Source: Acidobacteriota bacterium
GTDB taxonomy: Bacteria; Acidobacteriota; UBA6911; RPQK01; DATIPO01
DNA: 22,175 nucleotides
Direction of reading: 5' to 3'
Assembly: GCA_028277865.1 (NCBI GenBank)
Contig: JANQFM010000797.1
Coordinates: 1 to 22,175, forward strand
In this document: positions 15,175-22,175 of the stretch, in pieces
Layout of the letters: each line of letters begins with the position of its first letter
How positions within the stretch are numbered: the first letter of the stretch is position 1
The notes under the pieces: model-generated
What the model was told of the DNA's origin: nothing
The model's input: only the letters and a program-made list of their open reading frames with translations
Database searches by the model: none
Made by a program: the position numbers and the translations under genes

Positions 15175-17034
15175 TTAAGGGCAGCTCAAGCCGGTCGCTG
15201 CCAGGATCTTATGCCATCCGACGACGACTGTTTCCTTATCGTCGTCCACGGCTGCAAACAGGCCCAGCGGATAGCCGGGAAGGCTCCTTTGCAGGGAGGC
15301 GATGCCATCCGTGTTTCCGACGCCTTCAATCTGGAGAGTGCCCAGGTGATTCCAGGTCACCCGGTCGAAGAACTCGAAGTCCGTGCGGCTGTTCCTCTGG
15401 TCGGATACGACAATCCACCCCGAGCCGTTGTCGGCTTCTCCCGATGAGGGGCAGGTGTACAGCGTGATCCCTTCGCCGTCGTCTTGGAAGACATCGCTGC
15501 CGAAAGGACTTTGGCAGTCGGCTTGGCTGGAGCACTCATCCGTGGGGGTGCCATCGAAACGGTAGGCAAAGACTCCCCGTTGATCATTCTCGTCGGGGAT
15601 GTACAGCAGTTGATTGCGGTCATCCGCCTGGATGGTCTCGAAAGAGCCAGGCCCACCCGGTTGAAACTGGTGGATCAACTCACCGGTTGCGGCGCGGAAG
15701 ACGTGGACGATGTGGTCCACGGTCACATAAAGGCGCTTTTCGGCGCTAATCCGCTCATTGAGCAAGCCCAGGCCCGGCTCCGATCCAAAATCGTCGATCA
15801 GGGGATGCGAGCCGAACTGTCGGATCAACTGCAATTCGGGGAGCGAGAAGACGAAGACCTGGGAGGTGGGCTGGGCCTGGGCGACGTAGAGGAGGTCGGC
15901 TTGGGGATCCACCAAGATGCCGTTCACCCGCCCCGAGCCAAAGGGCTCGCGTATGGGATCCAGTTCGCCTGATTGAAACGGGAAAGGCCACACTTCAACC
16001 AGTTGGTTTCCCTTGGCGGTCACAAACAAAAAAGTCTGCGAGGCGTCTTCGGAACTCCAAAAGGCGAGTGAATCGATATTGCTGCCCTCCCCGTTGAGAA
16101 CAAAGTCGGGCAACACCACAGCTGCTTGAAACGGACTGGCGGGCGCGGGGCCCGGCAAAGGAAGGATCCGATCCGATCCGGGCAGGGCCGATAAGGAGCC
16201 GGAATCTCTTTGACGCAAGCTGATCATTGTGAAGAGGTCGGTTGAATCGGCGTGCAGCGAACCGGCTTCGAAGTCGTCCAATCCCTCGAAAACCTCGTCC
16301 AGGAAGCGGGCAATCCGCTCGTGAGGGCCTAGTCCAATCGCTTTTTGAGAGACTGAAAGGCCTTCTTGGTCGAACAGGCGCAGCTGGACATCCACGGGGT
16401 GGTCCAATGCGTTTACCAGGGCCACGGCGCTGTTGGCTGACGGCCCCCTCTCCACAACGATGTGGTGCTGACGGGTGGGAGCCGTGGCGGGGATCGAAAC
16501 CTCCGTGCCTTTGAAACGATAGACAATGCTGGCCGTAACCTGCGTGTCGGCCAGATCGGAGGTCAGCGTCACGTAGCCCGTCTGAACAGTGCCGTTGGAT
16601 GCGGCCTCGATTTTGAATACCCCGCCCGGCGGAATCGAGTAGTCCACCGAGGTCCGCGAAGTGCCGTCGACCTGAAGGGAGAGCGGCCGCCCCAGGGGAT
16701 CGAAGAAGTCGATCCTGCCCGAATCCGTATTCCTGGAGGGGTTGCTCACCACGATCTCGGAAACAGCGCCCCCTCCTTGAACCACCTGCGGGAAAACCAG
16801 CTGGGGATTCACAGCCTCCCCTGCCCCTGCCCAACTCCACGCCGACAAGGCGAGGATCAGCAGAGGCACCCTTGCCGATAGCGGCGTCGGCCAGGAGCGC
16901 CCGCATCTTGCGGGCTTCTGCTGTGCGGGGCTGCCTGTCCTTGCAAGCGAACCAATCCGGACTTCAGAGGCCCGCCAGATGCGGGAGCTCGGGTCGGAAG
17001 CACGTCTTTGTCCCGGCCAAAGAGGTATTCTCAC
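15175..17034 (-). CDS. Secreted protein with beta-sandwich region and phytase-like beta-propeller
   Basis: This protein of about 560-620 residues has a hydrophobic secretion signal, VPLLILALSAWSWAGAGEA. A beta-rich region follows (LVFPQVVQGGGAVSEIVVSN, then segments such as GYVTLTSDLADTQVTASIVYR), perhaps two Ig-like modules. A C-terminal propeller of about 300 residues resembles beta-propeller phytases, with GRVNGILVDPQADLLYVAQ, DDGEGITLYTC, GSGWIVVSDQRNSRTDFEF and GNTDGIASLQRSLPGYPLGL in the order seen in that family. In phytases the Asp/Glu residues of these loops bind Ca2+ and phosphate; whether this copy is catalytic cannot be said. The start is unclear. The GTG at 17034 has GGAG 8 bases upstream and overlaps a 16-codon leader frame (GTGA), but the next about 55 codons run through hairpins. 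A GTG at 16869 would begin at the signal itself. Confidence 0.72.
   Translation of the reverse strand: MRIPLWPGQRRASDPSSRIWRASEVRIGSLARTGSPAQQKPARCGRSWPTPLSARVPLLILALSAWSWAGAGEAVNPQLVFPQVVQGGGAVSEIVVSNPSRNTDSGRIDFFDPLGRPLSLQVDGTSRTSVDYSIPPGGVFKIEAASNGTVQTGYVTLTSDLADTQVTASIVYRFKGTEVSIPATAPTRQHHIVVERGPSANSAVALVNALDHPVDVQLRLFDQEGLSVSQKAIGLGPHERIARFLDEVFEGLDDFEAGSLHADSTDLFTMISLRQRDSGSLSALPGSDRILPLPGPAPASPFQAAVVLPDFVLNGEGSNIDSLAFWSSEDASQTFLFVTAKGNQLVEVWPFPFQSGELDPIREPFGSGRVNGILVDPQADLLYVAQAQPTSQVFVFSLPELQLIRQFGSHPLIDDFGSEPGLGLLNERISAEKRLYVTVDHIVHVFRAATGELIHQFQPGGPGSFETIQADDRNQLLYIPDENDQRGVFAYRFDGTPTDECSSQADCQSPFGSDVFQDDGEGITLYTCPSSGEADNGSGWIVVSDQRNSRTDFEFFDRVTWNHLGTLQIEGVGNTDGIASLQRSLPGYPLGLFAAVDDDKETVVVGWHKILAATGLSCP
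16899..17022. repeat. Three hairpins overlapping the 5' end of the phytase-like ORF
   Basis: Stems occur at 16899-16915 (gcccgca, 3-base loop, tgcgggc), 16971-16985 (cccgc, cagat, gcggg) and 17006-17022 (ctttg, 7-base loop, caaag). The first, reverse-complemented, matches the second at 14 of 15 bases. This looks like an intergenic repeat, which argues that the true gene start lies downstream of it. Confidence 0.6.
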
Positions 17035-17101
17035 AGATTCTTCTCCGATGCTGGCTCGATCGCCAGGCAAGTGAACAACATTGCGCCTCGAAGCTCCTGA
17101 G

Positions 17102-17181
17102 CAGGCTGTAGGCTGTAGTCCAGAAGCAGACTCCGGAGTCTGAATTCCCGATTCTGAACCTGCAGCCTACTGCCTACAGCC
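17102..17181. repeat. Inverted pair of 7-base repeats around a 16-base palindrome
   Basis: Caggctg, taggctg, tag at 17102-17118 is matched in reverse complement by cagccta, ctgccta, cagcc at 17163-17181. The palindrome cagactccggagtctg (17127-17142) sits between them. The right arm contains the last codons and stop codon (17167-17169) of the membrane-protein gene. Confidence 0.88.
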
Positions 17182-18198
17182 TTCCGTGCCGGCAAGCCTC
17201 TTTGGAAGCTTTCGGGCCATCTCCAGCAAAAGCGACCAGGTGAAGAACAGGAATAGGACCGCAGCCACGCATTCCAGTATTTCTTCGACCGAATTGCAAA
17301 GTTGACGGGGGCTGGAGAGCAGGTACCAAAAACCAGGGAGATTCTGCCCGGCACCCAATTCCCGACCGACGATATACTGCAGCAGGATCTGAATTTGCTT
17401 GTCAACGGTGTCCAACAGCTGAGCAATGCCGAACAGGATCGCCGCCGACAGGTATCCGCGAGTCAATCTGGCCAGGCTGGAATCTTGGGCAACAAGATGG
17501 CTCCGGGTTTGACCACCCTGGCCAGAACGCTGCAAGACACGCCACAGGACAGCAACCACCAGCAGGCAGGCGGCAAAATACCCGACCGTGACCAAGTCAG
17601 TGGCCAATGAAGGGTAGCGAACGCCCTTCAGCAACTGGCCGAAGGCTTCGTGCAGCTGGAAGATCTCATCCAACCAGGCGAAGTGGAAACCGAGCGCCAG
17701 CACCATCCACATGACGGTCAGTCTGGTTCTGGGCTGCCGGTTGCGCCAGGCGATGAGCATGCATCCCAGGCCGGCTCCGCATAAGGCTGCCGCGGTCGGA
17801 TAACGGATCCAAGAGTACTCGTCTTGAAGCAGCGAACCCCAATCGAAGGCAAAGATGAGCATCAAAACGCCGCTTGTGGCGGCCAGGGTTGCCCAAAGCC
17901 TCCTTTGGCTGAGATTCCAGCGGCGCCAGCCAAGAGCCCTTGCCGCCAGAAGCGATACCGCCATCGTCAGGGCCAGGCACAAGCGCATGCCGCCCTCATA
18001 TCCGACAGGCTTGCCGATCAGCTTGGCCCATTCGGCGACCAGTCGGGGCCCCAAAAAGGCGGAGAGGATCAGGCTGGCAGACAATAAGCCAAACAGAGCC
18101 GCCGCCCTTGCACACCAGAAAGCGACTTCAGGCCGCCATCCCTGACGAATGAAGGCAAGCTTTCGAACCGTCGCCTCGAATGTTGCCGGATAAGCCAT
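17167..18198 (-). CDS. Multi-spanning membrane protein of unknown function
   Basis: This 343-residue inner-membrane protein starts at the ATG at 18198 (AGGA 5 bases upstream); a TTG 10 codons earlier is less likely. I count about eight hydrophobic segments, for example ARAAALFGLLSASLILSAFL, LCLALTMAVSLLAARALG, ATSGVLMLIFAF, AAALCGAGLGCMLIAW, VMWMVLALGFHFAW, VTVGYFAACLLVVAVLW, GYLSAAILFGIAQLL and CVAAVLFLFFTWSLLL. A membrane-associated motif, LDEIFQLHE, follows the fifth segment and may mark a metal or catalytic site. It lies 43 bases downstream of the SLBB export gene on the same strand, so a role in the same envelope or polysaccharide process is a reasonable guess. No known family was recognised. 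Its stop codon lies inside a 7-base repeat. Confidence 0.85.
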   Translation of the reverse strand: MAYPATFEATVRKLAFIRQGWRPEVAFWCARAAALFGLLSASLILSAFLGPRLVAEWAKLIGKPVGYEGGMRLCLALTMAVSLLAARALGWRRWNLSQRRLWATLAATSGVLMLIFAFDWGSLLQDEYSWIRYPTAAALCGAGLGCMLIAWRNRQPRTRLTVMWMVLALGFHFAWLDEIFQLHEAFGQLLKGVRYPSLATDLVTVGYFAACLLVVAVLWRVLQRSGQGGQTRSHLVAQDSSLARLTRGYLSAAILFGIAQLLDTVDKQIQILLQYIVGRELGAGQNLPGFWYLLSSPRQLCNSVEEILECVAAVLFLFFTWSLLLEMARKLPKRLAGTEGCRQ

Positions 18199-18241
18199 AC
18201 TGTTCCTGGGAGAAGAGGGGAAATCCAAAGAGGGCTTTCCT

Positions 18242-19216
18242 CTAACGCCTGATCGCGTCTGAAAGCGCCCGGGGCACGACTCCCAGGAGCCCGTAGCCGA
18301 TGCTTTTGGCTGTGCTTCCGGGAACGAAGATAACGTCGTTGGGAAGGACCGGGATGTCGGTGTTCTTTCCCCGCATGATGCGATTCAAGTTGAGCTTGAT
18401 GTCCTGCCGCTGTCCCGCCTCGTCGAAGCGGACCAGCAGTCCCTTTGAGTTTTTGGCGGTCTTCATGGTCCCGCCGGCCTGAGCCAATGCCTGAGTAATC
18501 CGCAAGTCCCTCTTGTCGGGGAGTTCGAAGGCGCCCGGCCGGTGGACGTCGCCGATCACGTAAAAGAGCCGGGCCTCACGTTCGGGAACATGCACCACGT
18601 CGCCGCTTTGGATGACGATGTTTTGCAGCACATCACCCTGCTGCAGCAGCCGGTTCAAGTCGACCCGCAGGACTTCCCGTACCTGGACTTCCCCGCTGGC
18701 AGCGGGCTTGTCGCGGGTGATCACCACCTCTGATCCAGCCAATTCCGGATCGATGCCGCCGGCCATCGCGAGCACGCCGGTCAACCGCAGCGGACGGTTC
18801 AGGAAGTAGCGGCCCGCGTTGTTGACAGCACCGAGCACCTGAACGGGCTGGGAGCGGTATTCTGTGACCAGGACCGTCACCTCGGGGTTCTTGATGAATT
18901 CCTTCTCCTCCAGAAGGCTCTTCAGGCGAGCCTCGATCTGCATAGTGGTGGAGCCGGCGGCGTCCAGATGGCCTACAAAGGGCAGGGTCACCCCGCCGGA
19001 GGCCGATACGCGGACGCTTCGGCTCAACTCCTCCACGCCGAAGACCTGGATTTCGATCAAGTCGCCGCTTCCCACCCGGTACTCTCCAACTTCTCCCTGA
19101 AGCTGGTTCAATTCCAGAATCCGCTGATTCAGGTCCGGCTGCTGTGCGTCTTGCCCCGCAGCGATGCTGAAAAGAGCAAGCACAAATCCAAGCAAAAAGT
19201 GTGGTCTGGCTTTCAT
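18242..19216 (-). CDS. Polysaccharide export protein with SLBB domains (Wza-like)
   Basis: This 324-residue periplasmic/outer-membrane protein would form the export channel for capsule or exopolysaccharide. The ATG at 19216 has GGAGG 6 bases upstream and gives MKARPHFLLGFVLALFSIAAGQ, a signal peptide without a lipobox Cys. The Poly_export domain follows (YRVGSGDLIEIQVFGVEELS, about 40-120), then SLBB repeats (QPVQVLGAVNNAGRYFL and LFYVIGDVHRPGAFELP). The C-terminus ends KSIGYGLLGVVPRALSDAIRR, which could be the amphipathic helix that crosses the outer membrane in Wza. The BY-kinase gene is upstream on the same strand, 219 bases away, with repeats between. Missing lipidation is the main difference from E. 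coli Wza. Confidence 0.92.
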   Translation of the reverse strand: MKARPHFLLGFVLALFSIAAGQDAQQPDLNQRILELNQLQGEVGEYRVGSGDLIEIQVFGVEELSRSVRVSASGGVTLPFVGHLDAAGSTTMQIEARLKSLLEEKEFIKNPEVTVLVTEYRSQPVQVLGAVNNAGRYFLNRPLRLTGVLAMAGGIDPELAGSEVVITRDKPAASGEVQVREVLRVDLNRLLQQGDVLQNIVIQSGDVVHVPEREARLFYVIGDVHRPGAFELPDKRDLRITQALAQAGGTMKTAKNSKGLLVRFDEAGQRQDIKLNLNRIMRGKNTDIPVLPNDVIFVPGSTAKSIGYGLLGVVPRALSDAIRR

Positions 19217-19262
19217 TTTATGCCTCCGGATCCGGGGGGTTCGCGCAAGGATCTTTGCAAGT

Positions 19263-19366
19263 GGAACAGGGAACAAGGAACACGGAACAGGGAAGAATGG
19301 GAAGATACAGAAATTCTGGCTTCCCAGCCCCTCTTCCTTGTTCCGTGTTCCGTGTTCCGTGTTCCA
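19263..19366. repeat. Inverted pair of 7-base tandem repeats between the BY-kinase and SLBB genes
   Basis: Four units (ggaacag, ggaacaa, ggaacac, ggaacag) at 19263-19290 are matched in reverse complement by ttccttg and three ttccgtg units at 19334-19361. The two arms can form a stem of about 30 base pairs with a loop of about 40 bases. Confidence 0.93.
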
Positions 19367-19388
19367 TCCAATGTTTTTTCTTTCTTGA

Positions 19389-19434
19389 CTTTGCGTTCTT
19401 TGCGGCTTTGCGCGAAACTCCCGATTCTCTCGGG
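19389..19434. repeat. 8-base-period repeat and hairpin after the BY-kinase stop
   Basis: Units ctttgcgtt, ctttgcgg, ctttgcgc (19389-19413) are followed by a hairpin (cccga, ttctc, tcggg; 19420-19434). The hairpin ends 1 base from the BY-kinase stop codon at 19436-19438. Confidence 0.82.
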
Positions 19435-19435
19435 C

Positions 19436-21715
19436 CTAGCTGGCTTTGCTCCTGGGGTAAGAAGTCATGTAGTGGCCGTAAGAGGGGCTTCGGGACTTGA
19501 TCGAATTGATCACGACTCCCAGGATCCTCCCTCCCACGCTCCACAGGGCGCCCTTTGCCCGCCGCAGGCTGTCGGCCGACGTCCGGGCCCAGCCGGCCAC
19601 CAAGATCACTCCGTCCACTTTGGGCGACAGGACAACGGCGTCAGTCACCGGCAGGACCGGAGGTGAATCGATCACAATCGCGCCAAAGGCTTCGCCGAGC
19701 AGCTTCAGGGCCAAGTCCATCCGATCCGAGCCGATCAGCTCAGCAGGGTTGGGCGGCATCAAGCCGGCCGGCAGGACGGAAAGATTGGGGATGGCCGTGC
19801 TGTGGAGCTGGGAATGCAGCTGGGCGTGCCCGGACAGGTAAAGGCTGATGCCAGAACCCTCTTCAAGGCCGAAGATGGATGCGATCTGGGGCTTTCTGAG
19901 ATCCAGGTCGACCAACAGGGTGCGGATGCCCGCCTGAGCCAGCGAGATGGCCGTGTTGACCGCAGTGACGGTCTTGCCTTCGCCTGCCAGGGCCGAGGTA
20001 ACCATCATCGTTTGGGGCGGCCCTCCCGAACTGGAGAGCAGCAAAGCCGTGCGAAGCGAACGGTAGGCTTCCCAGCCCAGAGCGTCCGCCGTCCCAGTGG
20101 CGATCGGAGCCACCTGGGCCTTTTGCTGGGGGGAACCGCCGCCCAGAGCCTGAACTTCGTCCAGGTGAAGGGCGCGGCGGAACTGGGGAATGCTGCCCAG
20201 GCAAGCGATTCCCAGGCAGCGCTCCACATCCTCAGGAGTCTCTACAACCTTGCCCATCGACTCCATCACGATGGCGGCCCCCAACCCGAAAAGCAGCCCC
20301 ACTGCGCAAGCAATCATGAGCACGTTTGCCTTGCGGGGCCAGTAAGGGCTGCGGGGAAGCCCGACCGGCTCGATGAGGCGGACATTGCCGACTTCAGATG
20401 AAGAGGTCAGGGTCACTTCCTTGAGGCGCTGGAGAAGAGCTGCGTGCAGGTCTTTGTTGCCCTGTGCTTCGCTTCTCAGCAGCGAGTACTGCAGCAGGTC
20501 TTCGCCGGCCTTGTTGGCTTTGCGGGTCTCGCGCTCCAACTGGGCGGCAAGCTGCTGATAGTTTTTTTGGACCGTCAGGTATTCCTGGCCTGCCTGTTTC
20601 AAGACCCCTTCCCGCTCTTGACGCAGCTGTGCGCGCACTTCGGCCAGTTCATGCTCGGTCTGCAGCCTTGCCGGCCAGTTGCGCCCGAATCGGGCTGAGA
20701 GGCTGGCTTCTTGCTGCTTCAACTGATAAAGCTTGTTCTCCAAATCGATGATCGTCTCGGTGCGCAGGTTCATGGGCAGGCTGTCCGGGCCTGCGCTTTT
20801 CAAGACCTCTTGACGGGCTTCCAATGCGGTCAGACGGGCGCGAAGCTGTGTGACCTGCTCACTCAGGTCACCCAGCTTGCGGAGGGAGATCTCCTGGCCC
20901 TCGTCCAGGGTCAGGATTCCTTTCTCCCTGGCGAAATCGTTCAGCTTTGCTTCCGAGGCTTCGATGGCTTGGCGAAGCTCCCCCATTCGGCTTCGCAAAA
21001 AGCCGGCCGTCTTCTCCGCCACCTCCCGCCAATGGGTCAACTCCAGTGCGGTGTATTCCTGAACGAAGCTGTCAGCGATCTCATAGGCCAGGTTCGGATC
21101 GTGCGAGACATAGTCGACATCCAACAGGCGTGTCCCGAGGACCTGCCTGATTTCAAGGCTTTCCATCAAGGTGTCGATGGTGGTAGCGGCGGGATCCGGT
21201 TGCGATCCGTCCGAGAAAAGAACCTTGGGAGCTTGCCGGAGCGCTTTGAGCCAGGACAAGGGAATTCCGGGGTGGGGCTGGGACTGGAACTCGGGGCTGC
21301 GGGCCAAGTCCAGCCGCTGGGCAACCTGACCGGCCAACGCCCGTCCTTCGAGAATCTTCTTTTGAGTCTGAACATAGGCTTCGGTGGCCAAGAAATCGAC
21401 TGTGGCGTCAGAGACTTCCTGGTAGGGGAGTACCAAGGATCCGTCGGGCAGGATCTGGATTCGGGCGGTGGCCTTGTAGAGCGGGCTCATGGTCAACACC
21501 TGGAGCCCCGCTGTTCCGGTCACCACTGCGGCCACCAGCAGGATCAGCCAGGCACGCCGCCAAACCAGGCGCCGGACAAACTGAAGCATCCCGGGCAGGC
21601 TGATCTCTTCCCGATCGTCCCATCCCAAGCGGGCCGCCCCTGCCTGCGGCCTGAAGTCCTGCGGATCCCGGGATGGGCTCGGGACGTTCTCCGTTCGCCG
21701 AATTAGTTGGGACAT
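19436..21715 (-). CDS. Wzc-like polysaccharide co-polymerase with BY-kinase domain
   Basis: This 759-residue inner-membrane protein would control chain length and export of exopolysaccharide. The ATG at 21715 was chosen because AGGAG lies 7 bases upstream. The in-frame upstream extension runs through repeats and is not credible. Domains in order are: a cytoplasmic N-terminus; TM1 (about 55-76); the Wzz domain (YKATARIQILPDGS onward); a long coiled-coil periplasmic region (about 200-440); the Pro-rich PRSPYWPRK and TM2 (about 464-485); and the tyrosine kinase with Walker A ALAGEGKT (575-582, Lys581), Walker A' LLVDLDLRKP (Asp603, Asp605) and Walker B AIVIDSPP (Asp683). The Tyr-rich tail is short: Tyr746, Tyr749 and Tyr753. 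The kinase is fused to the Wzz part, as in proteobacterial Wzc. Its partner is the SLBB gene downstream. Confidence 0.93.
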   Translation of the reverse strand: MSQLIRRTENVPSPSRDPQDFRPQAGAARLGWDDREEISLPGMLQFVRRLVWRRAWLILLVAAVVTGTAGLQVLTMSPLYKATARIQILPDGSLVLPYQEVSDATVDFLATEAYVQTQKKILEGRALAGQVAQRLDLARSPEFQSQPHPGIPLSWLKALRQAPKVLFSDGSQPDPAATTIDTLMESLEIRQVLGTRLLDVDYVSHDPNLAYEIADSFVQEYTALELTHWREVAEKTAGFLRSRMGELRQAIEASEAKLNDFAREKGILTLDEGQEISLRKLGDLSEQVTQLRARLTALEARQEVLKSAGPDSLPMNLRTETIIDLENKLYQLKQQEASLSARFGRNWPARLQTEHELAEVRAQLRQEREGVLKQAGQEYLTVQKNYQQLAAQLERETRKANKAGEDLLQYSLLRSEAQGNKDLHAALLQRLKEVTLTSSSEVGNVRLIEPVGLPRSPYWPRKANVLMIACAVGLLFGLGAAIVMESMGKVVETPEDVERCLGIACLGSIPQFRRALHLDEVQALGGGSPQQKAQVAPIATGTADALGWEAYRSLRTALLLSSSGGPPQTMMVTSALAGEGKTVTAVNTAISLAQAGIRTLLVDLDLRKPQIASIFGLEEGSGISLYLSGHAQLHSQLHSTAIPNLSVLPAGLMPPNPAELIGSDRMDLALKLLGEAFGAIVIDSPPVLPVTDAVVLSPKVDGVILVAGWARTSADSLRRAKGALWSVGGRILGVVINSIKSRSPSYGHYMTSYPRSKAS

Positions 21716-21747
21716 TTCAAGCTCCTGAGCAAGCTGCCGGGGCCAGG

Positions 21748-21835
21748 GGTTCCGGGTTCCGGGCTCCAGGTTCCAGGTTTCAGATCCAGAAACCAGATTC
21801 CGAAACCCGGAACCCGGAACCTGGGACCAGGAACC
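21748..21835. repeat. Large inverted 7-base-period repeat upstream of the BY-kinase gene
   Basis: Ggttccg, ggttccg, ggctcca, ggttcca, ggtttca on the left (21748-21782) face aaaccag, attccga, aacccgg, aacccgg, aacctgg on the right. The two halves are imperfect reverse complements around gatccag. The 187-base gap (21716-21902) also holds a short hairpin (gaggc, tcc, gcctc, near 21857). Confidence 0.9.
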
Positions 21836-21902
21836 ATTCTGCTCTGCTATCGGTCTGAGGCTCCGCCTCGCTAGGCTTAAGCCGGACGCTGACCGTCTGC
21901 CG

Positions 21903-22175
21903 TCACTGCTCGACGACGAGCTGTGGAGGATGCGGCCCTTCCTTCGAGCTGAACAGGACGCTGTTGCTCGATTCGGTGACCAGCGCAAAGCTGAAGGTGC
22001 CGTTGCCCGTGACCGATTGCGTCACGTCGAATTCGACCCAGGTGCTCTCAGCGACTGAGCCCAGAGAGGCCAGCGCAGTGCCGGTGATTTCAGGGGCGTT
22101 GGACCAGGTCAGGCTCAATTCGTCCCAGGCTGTCGGGCTTCCTGACAAGGTGTTGGAGGTCAGGAAAACGGCACC
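21903..22175 (-). CDS. DNRLRE-domain surface protein, C-terminal end, cut by window edge
   Basis: The last 90 codons of a larger secreted protein. The visible part (GAVFLTSNTLSGSPTAWDEL onward) contains SLTWSNAPEITG, then STWVEFDVTQSVTGNGTFSF, then VLFSSKEGPHPPQLVVEQ and a TGA stop. This is the pattern of the DNRLRE/CBM96-like beta-sandwich: a W..AP motif, then an aspartate-Val-Thr strand, then a final strand with SKE/SRE and P.L.V. Such domains occur in multi-domain extracellular and polysaccharide-binding proteins. The domain begins to the right of the window, so nothing can be said about the rest. It precedes the exopolysaccharide genes on the same strand, with a repeat-filled gap. Confidence 0.8.
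   Translation of the reverse strand, partial: GAVFLTSNTLSGSPTAWDELSLTWSNAPEITGTALASLGSVAESTWVEFDVTQSVTGNGTFSFALVTESSNSVLFSSKEGPHPPQLVVEQ

Noticed and set aside
21716..21988. Longer BY-kinase reading frame starting near 21988
   Set aside because: The extra residues are encoded by the inverted 7-base repeat and by sequence antiparallel in frame to the end of the DNRLRE gene. The ATG at 21715 has a strong ribosome-binding site.

Overview
This window reads as a free-living, Gram-negative, GC-rich bacterium, most likely an Acidobacteriota member. The best taxonomic clue is the VWA protein at 10705-11730, whose arrangement (signal peptide, a short beta domain, then a MIDAS-type VWA domain) matches what I know as the 'VWFA-related Acidobacterial domain' family. 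A large periplasmic S9 peptidase, a Wza/Wzc-type export pair and RND efflux genes fit the same picture. No rRNA, tRNA, CRISPR array, integrase or transposase was seen.

Layout. (1) 1-5426, minus strand, envelope transport: an ABC-2 exporter (ATPase then permease), a 600-base gap full of small hairpins, then a membrane-fusion protein and the N-terminal part of an RND pump that runs off the left edge. (2) 5617-7498, minus strand: an overlapping two-gene unit of an AAA_21/RecF-like ATPase and a 200-residue protein with TOPRIM-like motifs. This is the best candidate for an undescribed system, probably genome defence, and its start codon is preceded by three perfect copies of a 10-base repeat. (3) 7682-10621, plus strand: a secreted S9 prolyl-oligopeptidase-like enzyme with an intact Ser-Asp-His triad. 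(4) 10705-11730, minus strand: the secreted VWA protein. (5) 11874-14051, minus strand: htpG, with a clear sigma70-like promoter and an unusual 77-residue acidic-then-basic tail. (6) 14365-14913, minus strand: a small zinc-ribbon protein. (7) 15175-22175, minus strand: a surface and exopolysaccharide block consisting of the end of a DNRLRE-domain protein, a Wzc-like BY-kinase, a Wza-like SLBB export protein, an unknown multi-spanning membrane protein, and a secreted protein with a phytase-like beta-propeller ending in a good intrinsic terminator.

The most pervasive non-coding signal is that most gene 3' ends and intergenic gaps carry short tandem repeats. Their unit sequence differs from place to place but the period is fixed: 7 bases in one class and about 8 bases in another. 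They often begin at or within about 20 bases of a stop codon and frequently occur as inverted pairs. Two other gaps hold clusters of short perfect hairpins with very small loops. Together these explain most of the window not taken up by genes.

All family assignments come from reading motifs by eye. No database search was possible.
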